The notes: generated by a model from the letters alone, not told the origin. Shown: positions 53,901-64,000, counted from the first letter of the stretch. The stretch: 64,000 nucleotides of DNA from Fulvia fulva (GCF_020509005.1 NC_063016.1:1426001-1490000), one strand, 5' to 3'. Translations and numbers: made by a program.

Positions 53901-55560
53901 TTTTCGAAGGGTCTGTAGATATCGATAGATATAAGCGCAAGTCTTTCGTTCTTTCGTTCTACAATAGCGCCTTTAAACTTCCGTATATTCGCGATAGAGT
54001 ATACCTTATAGTTATACTCGTCCGGGATAGGAATCGGGTCCTTCTTATTACTTACCCTATAGACATTCCGGAGTAATCCTTTACCTAGGTATACGAATCT
54101 TCTATACTAAAGCTCCTACTAATCCTTAGTAGTTACCGCTACTAGAGCTTCCTCGTATAATATCTCCGGAAGCCTATTATCTACCTAGTTTAGAGAGCCG
54201 GATATTAAAGATACTACCGGTACCCCCCCTCGTAGTACTTTTCGTACGATAGGCTTTCCGCTCTTATACTTAAGTATAAAGTTTAGAGATTCGACATCGA
54301 ATTGCTTACTAAACTACCTCTATAAAACTAGATTAACTCCGAGATTAGGAACAAACAAGACTTTCTCTAGCGCAATTTATTTCCCCGTTAGGCCTCCTAT
54401 AGTTACTATTCCTTTATAGAATATATCTAGGTACCCCCTACCGACTTTAATTACTTTCCTTCTCGCTAGTTTCCTAAGCGATCTAAATAGAGACTTATTG
54501 TCAGATATGTATAAGGAGGTATAGGAGTCTAGTAACTATTCGGAGGCGGGAAACTTGCCTTTTACTTCGGTAGTAGAATAGGCGACTTCGTCGTCGTATA
54601 TTTCCTCGGTATCGCTTTCTCGTAAGGTATAGGCTCGTATCGCCTTTACCTTTGTCTTATTATCGGATTGGCTTCTCCTATCCTTCTACTGTTTCTTAGA
54701 CTTCTTAAGGGCGTTTTAGGCCTTCTCTAGATCCCGGACTAGCTCTTCGTAGGACTTCGTTTCCGGTTACTTCTAGGTATTCTTCTTTTTAATAAACTCC
54801 TTTACGGAATCTAGTTCCGGGCACGATATAACTAGGTAGTTACTATTGTAGATAAAGTAGCCGCTCTTGCCCCCTTACCTCTAGGAGTATAGAGCGGTCT
54901 CGCCCTTACTCTCTTAGATCCGTAATTCGTAGGATTTAAGTAAGGTTATAGCGGATTCCTAGCCTAGGTTTAGCTAGGCTAGGATAGTGTCCCTAGTACT
55001 AGCGTAGACGTCCGGGAGGCTACTTAGTAGGTGCTTAAACCTCCGGATAGGGTCCTTATAGTAGGTCTCTTTACTATCTATTTCGGCAATCTATATAGAT
55101 AGGTTACCTAGATATGTCTACCCTTATCTAATTATCTAATCGTCCGGTAGCTTTAACGATACTAGCTATTTTATAAGCGCTACTACGTATACCTTATAGA
55201 CCTTACTATACTTCTTCTATAGAAGTTTCTAGATTTCTTTCGTATCTCGTATATCTAAGATTTCTTAGTTATCCTCCTCGGACAAATATACTAAGATAGT
55301 ATATCTCGCTATACCGTTCGCCTTCGAAGTAATCTTAGGCGTAGCGGATTCTAGGAGATTAGCCGACGAGTCGTCGATAACCTAGAATACCTCCCGGCTT
55401 TCGAGATAGTCTCGTAGTATAACAAGCTAGCGCTTCTAGTTCTTACGAGTAAGCGTAGGGCCGACCTTCCGGGGGCCCTCGTAACTCGTTAAGTCTTCTA
55501 TAGCGAAGGTAGCCTTAGATATATAGTAAGCTCTACTTGACTACGGTAGTTAGAATAAGC
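50942..55560 (-). pseudogene. Copia A2 gag-pol relic
   Basis: Read on the minus strand from the right. Gag (about 55,480-54,700) has a knuckle remnant FIYNSNYLVISCP near 54,840. Protease LLDSYTS lies near 54,530. Next come pre-integrase YRRFVYLGKGLLRN near 54,100 and the integrase core with SIDIYRP near 53,920. The linker spans 53,250-52,550. RT has YIDD at 51983-51994. RNase H has DSDYAIDRVDRVLILGHV near 51,480 and ends with LREINCPGLVGDYS near 51,280. Nearly all Gln and Trp codons have become stops, and zinc-binding Cys/His have become Tyr. Non-functional. Confidence 0.85.
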
Positions 55561-55561
55561 T

Positions 55562-55617
55562 TAGACTCCCCGAGTCTATTAGTAACGGTCCGTATAGTAG
55601 ACTCCCCGAGTCTATTA
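55562..55617 (-). repeat. Duplicated hairpin in the copia A2 leader
   Basis: TAGACTCCCCGAGTCTATTA at 55562-55581 and 55598-55617, the reverse complement of the copia C pair and with the same 36-bp spacing. A further palindromic stretch AGGGTATAATACCCT lies between these and the primer site, near 55,645. Confidence 0.8.
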
Positions 55618-55696
55618 GTACGTTACTATACGGATTCCGTATATAGGGTATAATACCCTACGTCGTACTTCCTTAGTATATCGATGTCCTATTAAG

Positions 55697-55715
55697 CAAA
55701 CTCGGGCTTATAACC
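55697..55715 (-). promoter_or_regulatory. Copia A2 primer-binding site (half-tRNA, initiator Met)
   Basis: Minus strand GGTTATAAGCCCGAGTTTG beside the 5' LTR. One base differs from copia C and copia D. Confidence 0.7.
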
Positions 55716-56054
55716 TGTTAAATAGATATAGTATATATGTACACGGAAGTCAGGACACGTAATAGGGAAGGAGGAAGGACTAATGTAGTGTATCAAGGTA
55801 TATAGTAGAATAGTATTTAGTACTAAAGGTATCTCTACTATCGGTATAGAGACTACGTCTCTTATACCTATATAGAGAGATATTACTCTAGTCCTAGTTC
55901 TGTTTCACTACGCCTTATCGGTTTTACCTATGTCTTATCCTACGATTCGTACGGTGTTATAATAGTATTGCCGTACTATTGTCTCGACTAGCTTAGTATA
56001 TACTAAGTTAGTCTTAGTACCGTACGATATGCCTACTAACCTATATTCGTAACA
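55716..56054 (-). repeat. Copia A2 5' LTR (339 bp)
   Basis: Starts TGTTAAATAGA and ends TTCGTAACA. Followed by GATAA and gypsy E gag. Confidence 0.92.
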
Positions 56055-56590
56055 GATAAGAAGGATAGTAAGAAGGACGAGAAGACCGACCTACCTACCG
56101 CCGGTTCTAGTAATAATAATAGAGGTAGTAGCGGTAGCGGAGGACGATCTCGACGTACCCGTAAGGCGTAGGCGGATCGTAGCGAAGTTAGTATATAGGC
56201 TACTAATATCGGTCCTCTCGATAACGCTAAGAACACTCTATATATAAACGAAGGCCGCTATAAGAAGTGTCGTAAGACCGGACAACGCCTTACTAATCGA
56301 GTATATAAGCTCTTTAACTACGAGATACTACCCCGTCTACCTACTCTATAATAGCGGGGAAATAGTAGGCTAGTACTTAAACGTAGTAAGTATTAGGCCT
56401 CTTAGAAGTCTAAAAGAACTAGAGCTACTACCGCTACTAGGTAAAGGGCTAAGGATATCTTTGCGTTCCTTAAGAACGATTCGAAAGGAATAAGAACAGT
56501 AACCTAGGGTAGTAATATACTTAGTAATACCTAGTATAGCGAATAGTATTAAATCTTAGTCGTTCTTTAATATCGGTACTGACTCTAAGT
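56055..56590 (+). pseudogene. Gypsy E gag 3' part and protease relic
   Basis: Continues gag after the copia: a Ser/Gly/Arg-rich linker (NNNRGSSGSGGRSRR near 56,115) and a zinc-knuckle remnant NEGRYKKCRKTGQR near 56,245. Near 56,550-56,600 is the protease remnant NIGTDSKFID, where the catalytic DTG/DSG has become NIG. A short minus-strand open frame over the low-complexity part is accidental. Confidence 0.7.
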
Positions 56591-59500
56591 TTATAGACTA
56601 AATATATACGTATAATAACAATTTTAAGGTTTATTCGTTACTAGAGCCTCTACTCCTTACGCTAGCGGATAGCTCTACCTTAGGAGTAGAGATTACGGAA
56701 TAGATAACAATAGAACTGGACCTAAATGGTTATAAGGAAGTTATAAGTACGTAGCTCGCCGACCTCGAATATAATATAGTCCTCGGTAGGCCTTAGAGTA
56801 TATTATATTAGCTAGCTATCTATTATAAATCTAGGACGCTTACCCTCGACTCGGAGCGCTATAAGGAGCTATACCTATAGGACGGCAAGCCGGTATAGGT
56901 ACAGTCAGTTTATAATAAAGGAAAGTAGCCTATATAGACGTATTAAACCTTCTGTCCGGTAGTGACTATAGAGGATGAACCGGAGCCCCGTCTCTATACT
57001 AGACTACCCTTACTAGTAGACGGAAGAGATACTATTAAGAAGCTATATAGGCGCTCCTTAGGAAAGGACCGGAGAACGCCGGTAGAAGTAGCCGTAACTA
57101 TAATACCGGATAATTATTTACTAGATATCCTAGAAGTAGGAGTAGGAGCTTTTATAATATATATAAGACGAAAGGGTACTTAAGTCTACCTTATATATAT
57201 CCGAGAAAAGGATAAACTACTAGGATCGAAGCAAGCTACCGATTCTCTATACTTATACGCGATATTAACCGCTTAGCTAAGCTTATACTCTATACGGCGT
57301 ATAATAGGCAATTATAGTATAGTAGTAGACGATAAGACTACGTAACGACTAGACGCTCGAGCCGTAGCCTTTATACTAGTAGTAGAAAGATCCGGGCCCT
57401 CGTTACGGGCGTATAAAATATACGCGTAAGTAGATATTAACCGGTTCTACAAATCGCTTAATAAGGACAATATTATAGACCCGGTAGATCACCTACTACC
57501 CGAGTACCGTAAGTACGCCCGAACCTTCTCGGCTTAGGCGGTATATAAGCTACTACTATATCGACTAGGTATCGATTATAAGATTAACCTTAAGGAAGGA
57601 AGCAAGCTACCTTTTAAGTATCTATTCCGTATATCGCCTTAGGAGGATAAAGTGATTAAGCGTTAGACGGATAGCTACCTAGCCGACTAGAAGATTCGAA
57701 GGTATATAGGACAAGCGGATATAGCTTCGCCCGTACTTATAGTACGTAAGCCTAGTAGTAGACTTCGGGTATACGTAGACTATCGCGGCCTAAACGCTAT
57801 TACGTTAAAGTCTAGATACCCTATCCCCTGAATATAAGACACGCTTAATAGGATAGCGGGTAAGAAGTAGTTTACTAAGCTCGATATAATCGCCGCCTTT
57901 AATCGTATCCGTATTACGGAGGGTTACGAATAGAAGACCGTATTTACTACTAGATATAGACAGTTCGAGTACTTAGTAATGCTGTTTAGATTATATAATA
58001 CGCTAGGCACATTTTAGTCTTATATTAACAATACTCTTCGCGAGTTCCTAGATAATTTCTACTCTATATACTTAGACGACATTCTTATCTTTAGCGACAC
58101 CCGGGAAGAGTATATAGAATATATAAAGAAGGTCCTTTAGAAGATTTAAGGCGCGGGATTATAACTAGACTTCTCTAAGTACGAGTTCTATACGTAATCT
58201 ATAAAGTACCTAGGCCTTATTATTAGTAAGGACGGCGTGTCTTTAGACCTAGCTAAAGTGTAGGCTATACGAGACTAGGCTACGCCGTAGTCGGCTAAGG
58301 ATATCCTCGCGTTTAACGGATTCGTAGGCTTTTACTAAAGATTTATTAAGAACTATAGTAAGATTGTCCTACCGCTAGTTAGGCTTACTAAGAAGGACGT
58401 AGTGTTTATATAGTCCCTAGAATGTCAATCCGTATTCGAGGGACTTAAATAGGTATTTACGGACGCCGAAGGTATCGTGTTAGCTATATTTAAACCCGGA
58501 AGAGAGACAGTACTCGAAACTAATATATCTAACTTCGTAACGGCTACTATACTTAGCTAGCGAGATAAAGACGGCGTTCTACGGCCTATCGCTTACCTTT
58601 CTAAGAAGATGTCCCCCTAGGAATATAATTACGACATCTATAATAAGGAACTACTTACGATTGTTAAGGCCTTCGAAGAATAGCGACCTAAGCTTATAGC
58701 CGGAGATATAAATAGCGAGGAAGGCTACTTTAAGAACCTATAAGATAGCGGTAAGCCGGTACTCGTCTACTCCGACTATAAAAACCTAGAGTAGCTTATA
58801 ACTACGAAAGAGCTAAACCGACGCTAAGTACGCTAGGCCGAATTCCTCTTCTAGTTCTTCTTTAAGATTATATATCGACCGGGCAAATAAGGTAGAAAGC
58901 CCGATAGCCTAATACGACGGACATAGCACCTACCGGAGCGGTATAATACTAACGACCTACGCCGACAATACTAAAACCGCGTACTACTCGGCCCTTAACG
59001 ATTCCTTAGTATAGTAGGAATAAACGTCTCCGCCTCTAAGGCTCTAAGTCTCTTAGCTAGTAGGATTATATCTATAGCCACGACTATAAACACTAGTATA
59101 GTTATCGACTAGGGCCTCGAGACCGACATCCGGAATCTATATAACTAAGATAATTCGATACCTAGGAAGACGTAGCTATAGACTTTATAGTCGAGCTAAC
59201 TAAAGGACGCTATACTACCGATAGCTAGACCTATTAGAACGTCCTAATAGTAACTAATAGACTAAGTAAGGAGAGGTACCTAATCCTAGTACTAAGTATA
59301 AAGGCCGAGTATATTGCGTATATCTATATTAAGTACGTATTTAGTAGGTACGGGCTCCTAAAGTCGATTACGTCCGATCGTAGTCCGTAATAGTTATTAG
59401 TATTCTAGTAACGCCTCTACGAGTTACTATAGATCAAGCGAAAGTTATCTACTAGATACTACCCCGAGACCGATAGATAGAGCGAGAATATAAATAAGGA

Positions 59501-60270
59501 AATAGAAAAGTACCTCCGAGCTTTTATTAACTATACCTAGGACGACTAGCCGGATTAGCTACCGCTAGTAGAATTTATAGCTAATAATAGAGTATCTAAA
59601 AGTACGGGAGTGTTACTATTTATAGCTAACTACGGTAAACTACCGCGATACGTAGACGGCGAGCTAGACCTTCCGATCCGAGCGATACCCGCTAAGTAGA
59701 AGCTTAACGTATAATCGGCCGACGCTTTCGTAAAGAGAATGAGCGATATACGGGAGTATCTATACGAAGCAATATATATAATATAAGACTTATAAGCCGA
59801 CTTCGCTAATTAATATCGTACGCTAGTACCTACGTACGAGGTAGGCGATAAAGTCTACTTAAGTACCCGTAACTAGCGTATAGCTCGGCTATCTAAGAAG
59901 CTTAACTATCGCTACGTAGGCCCCTACGTAATAACAGAAGTACTACCGAACGATACGTATCGCCTAAGCCTACCGCGGTCGCTAGGGAACCTATATAACG
60001 GATTCTATACGAACCTCTTACTCCCTATATATAAAGCGTTACCTAGCTAAGTAGAACTAACCCTACCGCCGATCGAGGTAGAGAACGAAGAGGGAATTAA
60101 TTAGTTCTAGTATATAGATAAGATCCTAAATATACGGAGGAAGTACGGCTAGTATAAGTATCTAGTTAGTTAGGTAGGAGACGACAAGGATCTATTATAG
60201 GAGCTAGCGGAGGATATAATAGAGATAGCCGCCGCCTCTATTATAGACTTCTACTTTAATAGCCTAAGGA
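56591..60270 (+). pseudogene. Gypsy E pol relic: RT, RNase H, integrase, chromodomain
   Basis: [23 protein letters not shown] near 57,750 (P.GGLR.CVDYR in the family), LDIIAAFNRIRI near 57,885, and YLDD at 58069-58080. RNase H: ISKKMSP-like block near 58,600 and YSDYKNLE near 58,770. The reading frame shifts by one between 58,960 and 59,172. Only about 330 bp separate RNase H from the first integrase Asp (VAIDFIVELTKG at 59,172), so the HHCC zinc-binding part of integrase seems deleted. The integrase end VGDKVYLSTRN is at 59,841. The chromodomain (about 60,100-60,260) reads DKILNIRRKYG.YKYLVS.VG...L..ELAEDI. Stops are RIP-type. Confidence 0.82.
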
Positions 60271-60892
60271 AACTAATACCTACCGGCTTTATAGTACTAG
60301 AAGGATAGGTAGCGAATAAAGCGAACCCCTCCGCGTTAGTATTAGTTATAGCTAAAGTAGTAACTATAGGTAGGCACTACCTTTAGGTAGAAATAGCGCC
60401 CGTAGCTCTCCTATATAAGGCAGATAACTATATTAGTCTAATAGCGATTGTAGCTTTAGATAAAGACCCGTATAGTACGGACCCGAGAAAAGCGACCGAT
60501 AGTAGGAATACGAGTAATATACGTTAATACAAACAGGAAGCTTCCTATAACTCTATAACCTTAACGGTACCGCTATCTTCGAATAGTATTAGGTCCTATA
60601 GCTCTTTAGATGCTTATATAATAGCGCCTATAACGGAGGCCTTCGTAGACTTCGTAAATCGCTACGACTCTCTCGGTATCCGATATAGCGAGGATAATAA
60701 CAGTATAGTAAAGCGTAAGAGTATAGCGATAGAAGACTTAACGACTAACAACGAAGACGACGTTATAGAGGACGAAGTAATAGATAATAACGCGATAGAT
60801 AATAAAGCGGATAATCTAGAGAACGATACGACCTTTGTATAGGCCTACGTCGTAAGGGAGAATAGTACTAAGGACAGGCCGATGTTTTAGAG
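60271..60892 (+). pseudogene. Post-chromodomain extension of gypsy E pol
   Basis: The chromodomain frame stays readable for about 205 further codons with only a handful of RIP-type stops, up to the purine tract (ends KDRPMF.RGGSIT). The composition is Ser/Thr/Ile-rich, then strongly acidic (NNEDDVIEDEVIDNN near 60,750). Gypsy G1 has a similar but shorter extension ending in GRGGTVT. I know no domain for it. Confidence 0.6.
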
Positions 60893-60901
60893 GGGGGGTA
60901 G

Positions 60902-61071
60902 TATTACGGGCCTAGGCGGACGTCTAGTAAATAGTAGTCGGTTACGTAACTCGTCACGGGCCGGCCCGTATACCTCGGCTTATATATTAACTTTCCGTAC
61001 CTCGTACTCCTCTTAGATAGCCTATCTAACAACTTTGTTATTTACCCTATATTAAGAACGGCTCCCTTATA
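60902..61071 (+). repeat. Gypsy E 3' LTR (170 bp)
   Basis: Pairs with 48333-48502. Preceded by a G-rich purine tract. Followed by CACCC; the other LTR is preceded by TACCC. Confidence 0.9.
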
Positions 61072-61465
61072 CACCCTAACTTCTAAGATAGTTATAGACG
61101 GGTTTATAAAACAAAAGACTAGTCTATACTTCTAGAGGTTTATAAGCTAGCTTAACCTATTATAAAAAGGTCTAAGTACTATTAATAGGAAGTAAGTAGA
61201 CTATAACCTCCTATACGAGATAAGTAGGAGTGTTAAGATGTAGTATCTCAAAGGGAGTTAATAATTAGGAAGTGATCTAGTAGCCTAAGGTACCTACGAT
61301 AACTTAGCTTATAGAAAGATACCTTCTCTCCCCTTTAGCTTAGATAGATATCTAATATAATTAACATATTAGTTCCTAATATATTACTATATACTCGTAC
61401 TATTAGTTAGTTAAAGATTGATCTCTTACTCCGCTCCGCTACTATTAATCCGTACCTATTTAATA
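61072..61465 (+). mobile_element. Copia D 3' fragment with LTR, plus orientation
   Basis: 61072-61230 is the reverse complement of the copia D region next to its 3' LTR (about 41,435-41,595). 61231-61465 is a 235-bp LTR of the D family (TGTTAAGATGTAG to CTATTTAATA). Heavily RIPed compared with copia D. The rest of this copy is missing on the left, where gypsy E begins. Confidence 0.85.
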
Positions 61466-61470
61466 AGACT

Positions 61471-62850
61471 CGTATCTTAATTAATCTTAGTTAAGGTACT
61501 TACCTTACGTTTAAGGACATTAAAGCCCTATCTAAGCGTAATTAGGCTCTAAATAAGGAGGTATTAGAGCTAAAGGCTTAGCTAGTAGCTAAGGACACGA
61601 ACGGTACTAGCGATACTAGCGGTACTAACGGTAATAATAATAATAACCGTAGTCGTTAGGTCCGCGTCTACTCCCCTCGTCGTAACGGTATTTTACGATT
61701 ACCTACGCCTCCTACTTAGTAGGACCGTATAGGTAGAGGCACCCGACGAGGAGGTAGTAGAGGTAGTGGCGATAACGACGGAGACAACTCTAATAATAAT
61801 AAGGGTAGAGATAATAGTCGACTACGCCGTTACCTACGCCGTAACTCCTTACGACGAGAACGCTAGGGCATACCTAGTAGTACTTCTAGGGTAACTAGTG
61901 ATACCGCCGTTAGCTAGTTCACTACTATCGAACCCTCCGTCAATGTTATATATACTAATAAGTCAGTTAAGGATCTAGAAAGTAAGTTCGATAATAAGAA
62001 TATAAACTTTAACCGTTAGCTCGATTAGCTAGAGATTAAGCTGTCCGTAATATAGTTCTAGACTATCGAGGACGGACTATACTATATCCTTAACTACCTC
62101 GACGGGTACTCGTACTAGCTATATAATCCGCGAGTACCCTCTAAGCGTACTAAGCGTAATTGCGTTAACCCCTTTAAGTCTATCGATAGGATAATCCAAT
62201 TCCTTATTAATCGGTATAGTAAGAAGGACGTCGTAGGTAAGGCCTTCTAGAAGCTCTAGGTCTTATAGTAGGGTAAGAACGAGTCATTTTCTATCTTTAT
62301 CGCTAAGTACGACAAATAGCGTGACTTATACGACCTATTAGCTAAGACTAATCACTACCTACTCGAGGGTAAGCTTAACTATAAATATATAGAGGCACTG
62401 CCTATAGAGACTAAGGACCGCAAAGACTTAGTCGACCTATACTATAAGCTCGAAGCTAAGTTCGAGCGCCTAAAGTCAAAGACCCTAGCTATACTACGAC
62501 TACCTTATAGTACTAGCGGTAGTAACGGTACTATACCTACCGCGCCCGGCGTAGCCTAAGGTTTAGGCCTTAAGCTATACGCTTAGATACCGCGCGAATT
62601 TAAGGAACTTAAGAAGCTCGAGCCTAAGGAGAAGGCTAGTATTATCGTAGTAGGCGGTTATATCCGCTACCGCCGTATAGACTATAACTTATACTCGCTA
62701 GACTACCCTATTAAGTAGTATAAGCGCCCTCCGCCGCGCGCGAATACTAGCTCTATAATATAGACACCGGTTAACCCTTAGTAATAGGGAAATAGCTAGA
62801 CTAACGCTTAAGTACGATAACCGTTAGTCCTACTTACGAATATAGGTCGA
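61471..62850 (+). pseudogene. Gypsy-type gag fragment (gypsy F)
   Basis: Plus-strand relic with an Asn/Gly/Arg-rich low-complexity region (61,600-61,870). A retrotransposon gag core follows (NPFKSIDRIIQFLINRYSKK near 62,170, NESFSIFIAKYDK near 62,280). The zinc-knuckle remnant GYIRYRRIDYNLYSLDYPIK near 62,655 has CCHC ligands turned into Tyr. It differs from the gag of G1 and E. Neither LTR nor pol was found, so it is a fragment cut by the copia D piece on the left. Confidence 0.65.
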
Positions 62851-63682
62851 CGACGAGAATTACCTATATATAGTATTGGCTACGAACCTCTCGTCTTACT
62901 ACTAGAGAGCTAAGTATTCTTACGCTAGAGCGTCGTAGGCGCGACGGGCGCGTAACGTAGGCGAAGCCGCGGCGAATAGAGGGCTACTAGTAAAACGGGT
63001 ATAAAAACTATCTAACGAGCGTATACTCGTATCGGGAGCGAGTCCCTCTTCTTTCTACGTATAAGAAGGGCGCGGAACCGTAGCCTATACGCTCGATAGG
63101 ACACCTCTAGTATAAGTATAGAATTTTTACCTCCGGAGACTATAAACCGAGCGGGCTAAGCGACGAATATTAGACGAGCGGACTATAGAACAATAACTAA
63201 GCGGACTATACGACGGCGTCGAGCGGACTACGAAACAATCTAGTATTTACTAGCGGGTAATACGGTAGGTAGGTAGATACGCGACGAAGCCTATAAGGGC
63301 CTATTAAACACCCGGTATAGGAACGAGGGTTTTGCCTAAGGCACTACCTATCCCGCTATATAATATACCTAGTCTAATATAGTAGATTACGACGAGGAAA
63401 AGACGATAGCCTAAGCAAGGAAAAGACGGCTATTAGGACGGGGAAAAGACGTATAATATAAGTAGATTAGTTCTATAATCGGGGAGGATCGAGGGCAGGG
63501 TAATAAGGAACTTTATATTAGTTATTAGGTAGAAACGTAAGGAGGAGGCTGCCCGGCGTAGAGTGTGCCCCGAGCAAACCTACGAGGTATAGACGGCCGC
63601 TTTCTAGAGATAGGCTACGGTAACGCGAAGGGCGTCAAAACCTAGGGCGTAGTATATACTAGTAGCGACGGCTAACACTATC
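62851..63682. other. Unassigned RIPed sequence with short tandem repeats
   Basis: Strongly RIPed, with CpG-rich patches (GGCGCGACGGGCGCGTAACG near 62,938). I could not translate it into a known transposon protein on either strand. It contains GAGCGGACTA-type repeats (63,150-63,230) and a 23-bp tandem array (63,396-63,464). It may be the long 5' region of a LINE or an LTR-like regulatory segment. Confidence 0.4.
63396..63464. repeat. 23-bp tandem repeat, three units
   Basis: The core GGAAAAGACG starts at 63396, 63419 and 63442, exactly 23 bp apart. The spacer parts of the units are diverged. Promoter repeats of this kind occur in some LINE 5' regions, but nothing proves that here. Confidence 0.75.
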
Positions 63683-63769
63683 TATATAGCCCGAGAGGAC
63701 GGATACGTATATCGGTTAATAGAGAGCACTAAAGGGCTTAGGCCTATAGAGGTAGATATTAGCTTAGGG
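63683..63769 (-). repeat. Inverted copy of the LINE2 5' end
   Basis: About 87 bp are the reverse complement of 21091-21177 with few differences (GCCCGAGAGGACGGATACG, AGCACTAAAGGGCTTAGG). It ends exactly where LINE2 begins (AGCTT). Beyond it in LINE direction (toward lower coordinates) similarity fades quickly, so this may be a 5' end shared by different LINE subfamilies. Confidence 0.75.
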
Positions 63770-63928
63770 AGTAAATAGGGAGGGAGGGCGTAGAGGGAAG
63801 CTTTTACTCCGGGCTAACCTCTCGAAACGAGGCTATACGGTAGTACTAGATAAGTAGGAAAGCGCGGTTAAGACTTGTTACCTTATCTCGTAGCTAGCTT
63901 ACTAAATACGATTCCTTCCTTACCTTGT
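63770..63928. other. Short RIPed spacer, nothing identified
   Basis: 159 bp between two LINE-derived pieces. No match inside the window and no reading frame. Confidence 0.4.
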
Positions 63929-64000
63929 CTACCTAGAACGGACCCTAAGCTAAGATACGAAGTAAGTACTCCTCGGCGACTTTAACCTCTACTACCTATA
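63929..64000 (+). pseudogene. LINE endonuclease fragment at the window edge
   Basis: Matches LINE2 around 23,200-23,270 almost base for base and reads LLGDFNLYYL, the endonuclease GDFN motif. It continues past the window, so it may be a 5'-truncated LINE insertion or part of a larger relic. Confidence 0.75.

Larger units (their letters stand above)
50603..56054 (-). mobile_element. Copia A2: complete copia of the A family inside gypsy E
   Basis: 5.45 kb with 339-bp LTRs (50603-50941 and 55716-56054). The flanks AATAA (left) and GATAA (right) are a 5-bp duplication with one G-to-A change. The gypsy E gag frame resumes after the element. It is heavily RIPed but structurally complete: primer site, leader, gag, protease, integrase, RT and RNase H. 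It is the reference for reading the fragmented copia A and the truncated copia C. Confidence 0.92.
48333..61071 (+). mobile_element. Gypsy E: chromoviral Ty3/gypsy element split by a copia
   Basis: 170-bp LTRs (48333-48502 and 60902-61071) enclose gag, protease, RT, RNase H, integrase and chromodomain on the plus strand. A purine tract (AGAGGGGGGGTA) stands at 60,890-60,900 before the 3' LTR. The complete copia at 50,603-56,054 interrupts gag; without it the element is about 7.3 kb. Heavily RIPed. Left and right flanks belong to different elements (LINE4 and a copia D fragment). Confidence 0.9.

Noticed and set aside
48328..61076. TACCC/CACCC as a genuine target duplication of gypsy E
   Set aside because: The five bases belong to different elements on the two sides, so the match is probably fortuitous.
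63396..63464. Minisatellite or CRISPR-like array of 23-bp period
   Set aside because: Three degenerate units without conserved spacers; treated as a simple tandem repeat.
10222..64000. A hidden biosynthetic cluster, effector gene or new defence system among the repeats
   Set aside because: Most segments longer than about 300 bp could be assigned to LINE, copia, gypsy or pogo sequence; the main unassigned piece (62,851-63,682) has no readable protein.

Overview
The window looks like a chromosome segment of a filamentous ascomycete, most likely a dothideomycete (inference: fungal-type introns, a fungal LURP-one/tubby-like gene, Tad-like LINEs, a Fot/pogo transposon, chromoviral gypsy and copia elements, and a strong repeat-induced point mutation, RIP, signature). 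It falls into two compartments. Bases 1 to about 4,170 are ordinary gene-bearing DNA: the 3' end of a gene, a 396-residue hypothetical protein on the minus strand, and a two-exon gene for a tubby C-terminal-like protein. From about 4,200 to the end everything I can identify is nested transposons. Most of this half has lost nearly all CpA and TpG dinucleotides, so reading frames are broken by TAG and TAA at former Gln and Trp codons. No functional host gene is supportable there.

Layout of the transposon half. (1) 4,198-10,212: a RIP-degraded, internally deleted Fot/pogo DNA transposon with 73-bp terminal inverted repeats, split by a nearly intact, un-RIPed LINE (4,414-9,272, 15-bp target duplication). 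(2) 10,222 to about 48,000: pieces of one copia element (copia A, minus strand), pulled apart by a solo LTR (10,900-11,094), a chromoviral gypsy (11,543-18,764), a RIPed LINE (21,091-26,337), a second copia (copia B, 26,660-41,182), a lightly RIPed third copia (copia D, 41,200-46,812), a solo LTR of copia D (47,763-47,997) and a LINE 3' fragment. Copia B itself holds a LINE with an intact 1,107-residue ORF2 (27,105-32,064) and a fourth copia (copia C, plus strand) that has lost its 3' end in a deletion. (3) 48,333-61,071: a second chromoviral gypsy (gypsy E, plus strand), split by a complete copia of the A family (50,603-56,054). (4) 61,072-64,000: a copia D 3' fragment, a gypsy gag fragment, an unassigned RIPed stretch with 23-bp tandem repeats, and LINE fragments. 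Most insertions could be ordered by exact target-site duplications.

Biologically this is a transposon graveyard beside a gene island. RIP acts in graded steps: the heavily mutated elements are the oldest hosts of the nest, gypsy G1 and copia D are lightly hit, and two LINEs each have mainly one C-to-T nonsense change. The most interesting observations are: an active-looking LINE almost without CpG; a candidate self-priming arrangement in gypsy G1; primer sites of three copia elements that match the anticodon arm of initiator tRNA-Met; a duplicated leader hairpin in the copia A family; and a long frame-conserved extension after the chromodomain in gypsy E. I found no convincing new cellular system; the novelty here lies in the transposons and their mutation patterns.
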